From assembly GCA_003509235.1 (NCBI GenBank), contig DONH01000021.1, positions 1-7,426 of the forward strand: a stretch of DNA of 7,426 nucleotides, given 5' to 3'. Below are positions 6,445 through 7,426 of the stretch, in pieces. Positions within the stretch are counted from its first letter, which is position 1. Every line of letters begins with the position of its first letter. Under the pieces are notes generated by a model. That model saw nothing but the letters and a program-made list of their open reading frames with translations. It made no database searches and was not told the DNA's origin. Source of the stretch: Planctomycetaceae bacterium (GTDB lineage Bacteria > Planctomycetota > Planctomycetia > Pirellulales > UBA1268). The translations under genes and the position numbers were made by a program.

Positions 6445-7426
6445 TCACCCGACCGTTGCTGCTTCAGCCACTTTTTCAGTTCGCTCTTTCCAAACTTGTT
6501 CAATAACCTCTCCGCCTACGAGACCGTAGAGTCGTGGCCGCGGTGGAATCAGAGTTGTATCAACATCCTCATACGTAATCACCGGATGACCATCATCTCC
6601 ATGAACACCGATCGTAGACTTGAGCCATTTACGCGTATTCGCTTCAAAGCGGTCACACCAACGCTCCGCTTCTGCTCTTTGTTCGACGGGATCAGTTGCC
6701 GCTATACCTGGCATTGCAAAATCTGGTTTGTAATGCGCTCCGCGGCACTCATCACGTAGCAAGGCACCCTTTAAAAGCAGTTTCGCAATCGGAAACATAT
6801 CTCCAACTGCCTTAGTGAATACAACATTTTGATTTGTCCAATTACCGGTATCTGAAAGACTGCAGTGCTGCCAACTGTTTTCTAACTCACACACATCATC
6901 ATAAGCCTTAGTGAGCTGTTCATTTCTCCTCACGACTGTAGCCGTTCTAGTCATGATGTTGCCAAGTTGCTGGTGTATATCATAAGGATTCGATTCTCCC
7001 ACAGGCCGCGAAAGAATCGATTGGTGATAATCCTCTTGGCCCTTCACGGCTGCTATGAACACACTACTTGTCTCTGACCTGGTGTCGCCTTTGCTTCCTG
7101 CAATCACACCTGACGCACAGAAAAGGCCACTGAAAATGCATGAGAGCAGAGAGTTTGCACCGAGTCTATTTGCTCCATGATATTGGTAGTCACATTCCCC
7201 AATTGCATAGAGGCCTTGGATATTTGTCTGTTGATTACGCGGAGACCCTTCTACCAAACCACCGCTCTCACTCTTTTCGTAATCGACCCAGAGACCTCCC
7301 ATCGAATAATGAACTGCGGGGAAAATCTTCATTGGAGAATCACGAGGATCAACACCCTGAAACTTCTCATAAATTTCAAGAATGCCTCCGAGCTTCCTGT
7401 CGAGCGTCTCACGAGGGATATGCGTC
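6445..7426 (-). CDS. sdhA: Succinate dehydrogenase flavoprotein subunit, 3' part
   Basis: SdhA oxidises succinate to fumarate at a covalently bound FAD. Only the C-terminal 326 codons are in the window; the N-terminal FAD-binding half lies beyond the right edge. In the fragment, HYSMGGLWVD (39-48) contains the substrate-side His39. GECDYQYHGANRLGANSLL (76-94) contains Arg87, equivalent to the dicarboxylate-binding arginine. RDECRGAH (224-231) is the conserved capping/C-terminal domain motif. The sequence follows the Bacillus-type flavoprotein, for example in GGLWVDY and GECD. An in-frame ATG at 7332 is internal, because conserved sequence such as VDPRDSPMKIFPAVHY spans it. In sdhCAB operons the cytochrome b gene precedes sdhA, so it is expected just to the right. 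Confidence 0.96.
   Translation of the reverse strand, partial: THIPRETLDRKLGGILEIYEKFQGVDPRDSPMKIFPAVHYSMGGLWVDYEKSESGGLVEGSPRNQQTNIQGLYAIGECDYQYHGANRLGANSLLSCIFSGLFCASGVIAGSKGDTRSETSSVFIAAVKGQEDYHQSILSRPVGESNPYDIHQQLGNIMTRTATVVRRNEQLTKAYDDVCELENSWQHCSLSDTGNWTNQNVVFTKAVGDMFPIAKLLLKGALLRDECRGAHYKPDFAMPGIAATDPVEQRAEAERWCDRFEANTRKWLKSTIGVHGDDGHPVITYEDVDTTLIPPRPRLYGLVGGEVIEQVWKERTEKVAEAATVG

Noticed and set aside
1..7426. Mobile element, phage, CRISPR array, defence system, tRNA or rRNA
   Set aside because: No transposase or integrase, terminal repeats, direct-repeat array or RNA-gene fold was seen. Apart from short intergenic gaps, every stretch is covered by recognisable housekeeping genes.

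Overview
The window is a piece of ordinary bacterial chromosome carrying housekeeping genes. It holds six protein genes, two of them cut by the window edges, and base composition looks balanced except for one AT-rich patch. The likely source is a member of the Planctomycetota, possibly a Pirellula-like lineage. This is inferred from a FGTGGRRG-type phospho-sugar mutase, an archaeal-looking GlmM-type mutase, a Bacillus-type SdhA/SdhB pair with an insertion in SdhB, and the C-terminal half of the uracil-glycosylase-like protein. It rests on remembered family resemblance and was not tested by a search.

Layout, left to right. Positions 1-1503 (minus): a phospho-sugar mutase (phosphoglucomutase type) lacking its C-terminus at the left edge. 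Positions 1504-1597: a short divergent promoter region. Positions 1598-3001 (plus): a second phosphohexomutase of the GlmM/phosphomannomutase type. Positions 3022-3729 (minus): a uracil-DNA glycosylase family 4-like protein that has lost most of its iron-sulfur ligands. Positions 3757-5193 (minus): a DEAD-box RNA helicase of RhlE type, 27 bp upstream of the glycosylase gene and probably co-transcribed with it. Positions 5194-5514: a 321-bp non-coding stretch with a candidate promoter and a nested hairpin in the helicase leader. Positions 5515-6393 and 6445-7426 (both minus): sdhB and the 3' part of sdhA, in the order A then B, with sdhA running off the right edge.

The genes fall into three functional groups. 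The two divergent mutases would supply sugar-1-phosphates for glycan and cell-wall precursor synthesis. SdhA/SdhB form the soluble part of succinate dehydrogenase (TCA cycle and respiratory chain). The helicase and the glycosylase-like protein form an RNA-remodelling/DNA-repair pair whose functional link is unclear.

I see no mobile element, CRISPR array, phage gene, tRNA or rRNA, and no clear new multi-gene system. The observations most worth a second look are the degenerate iron-sulfur site and motif A of the glycosylase-like protein, the AT-rich hairpin inside its gene, and the structured leader of the helicase gene.
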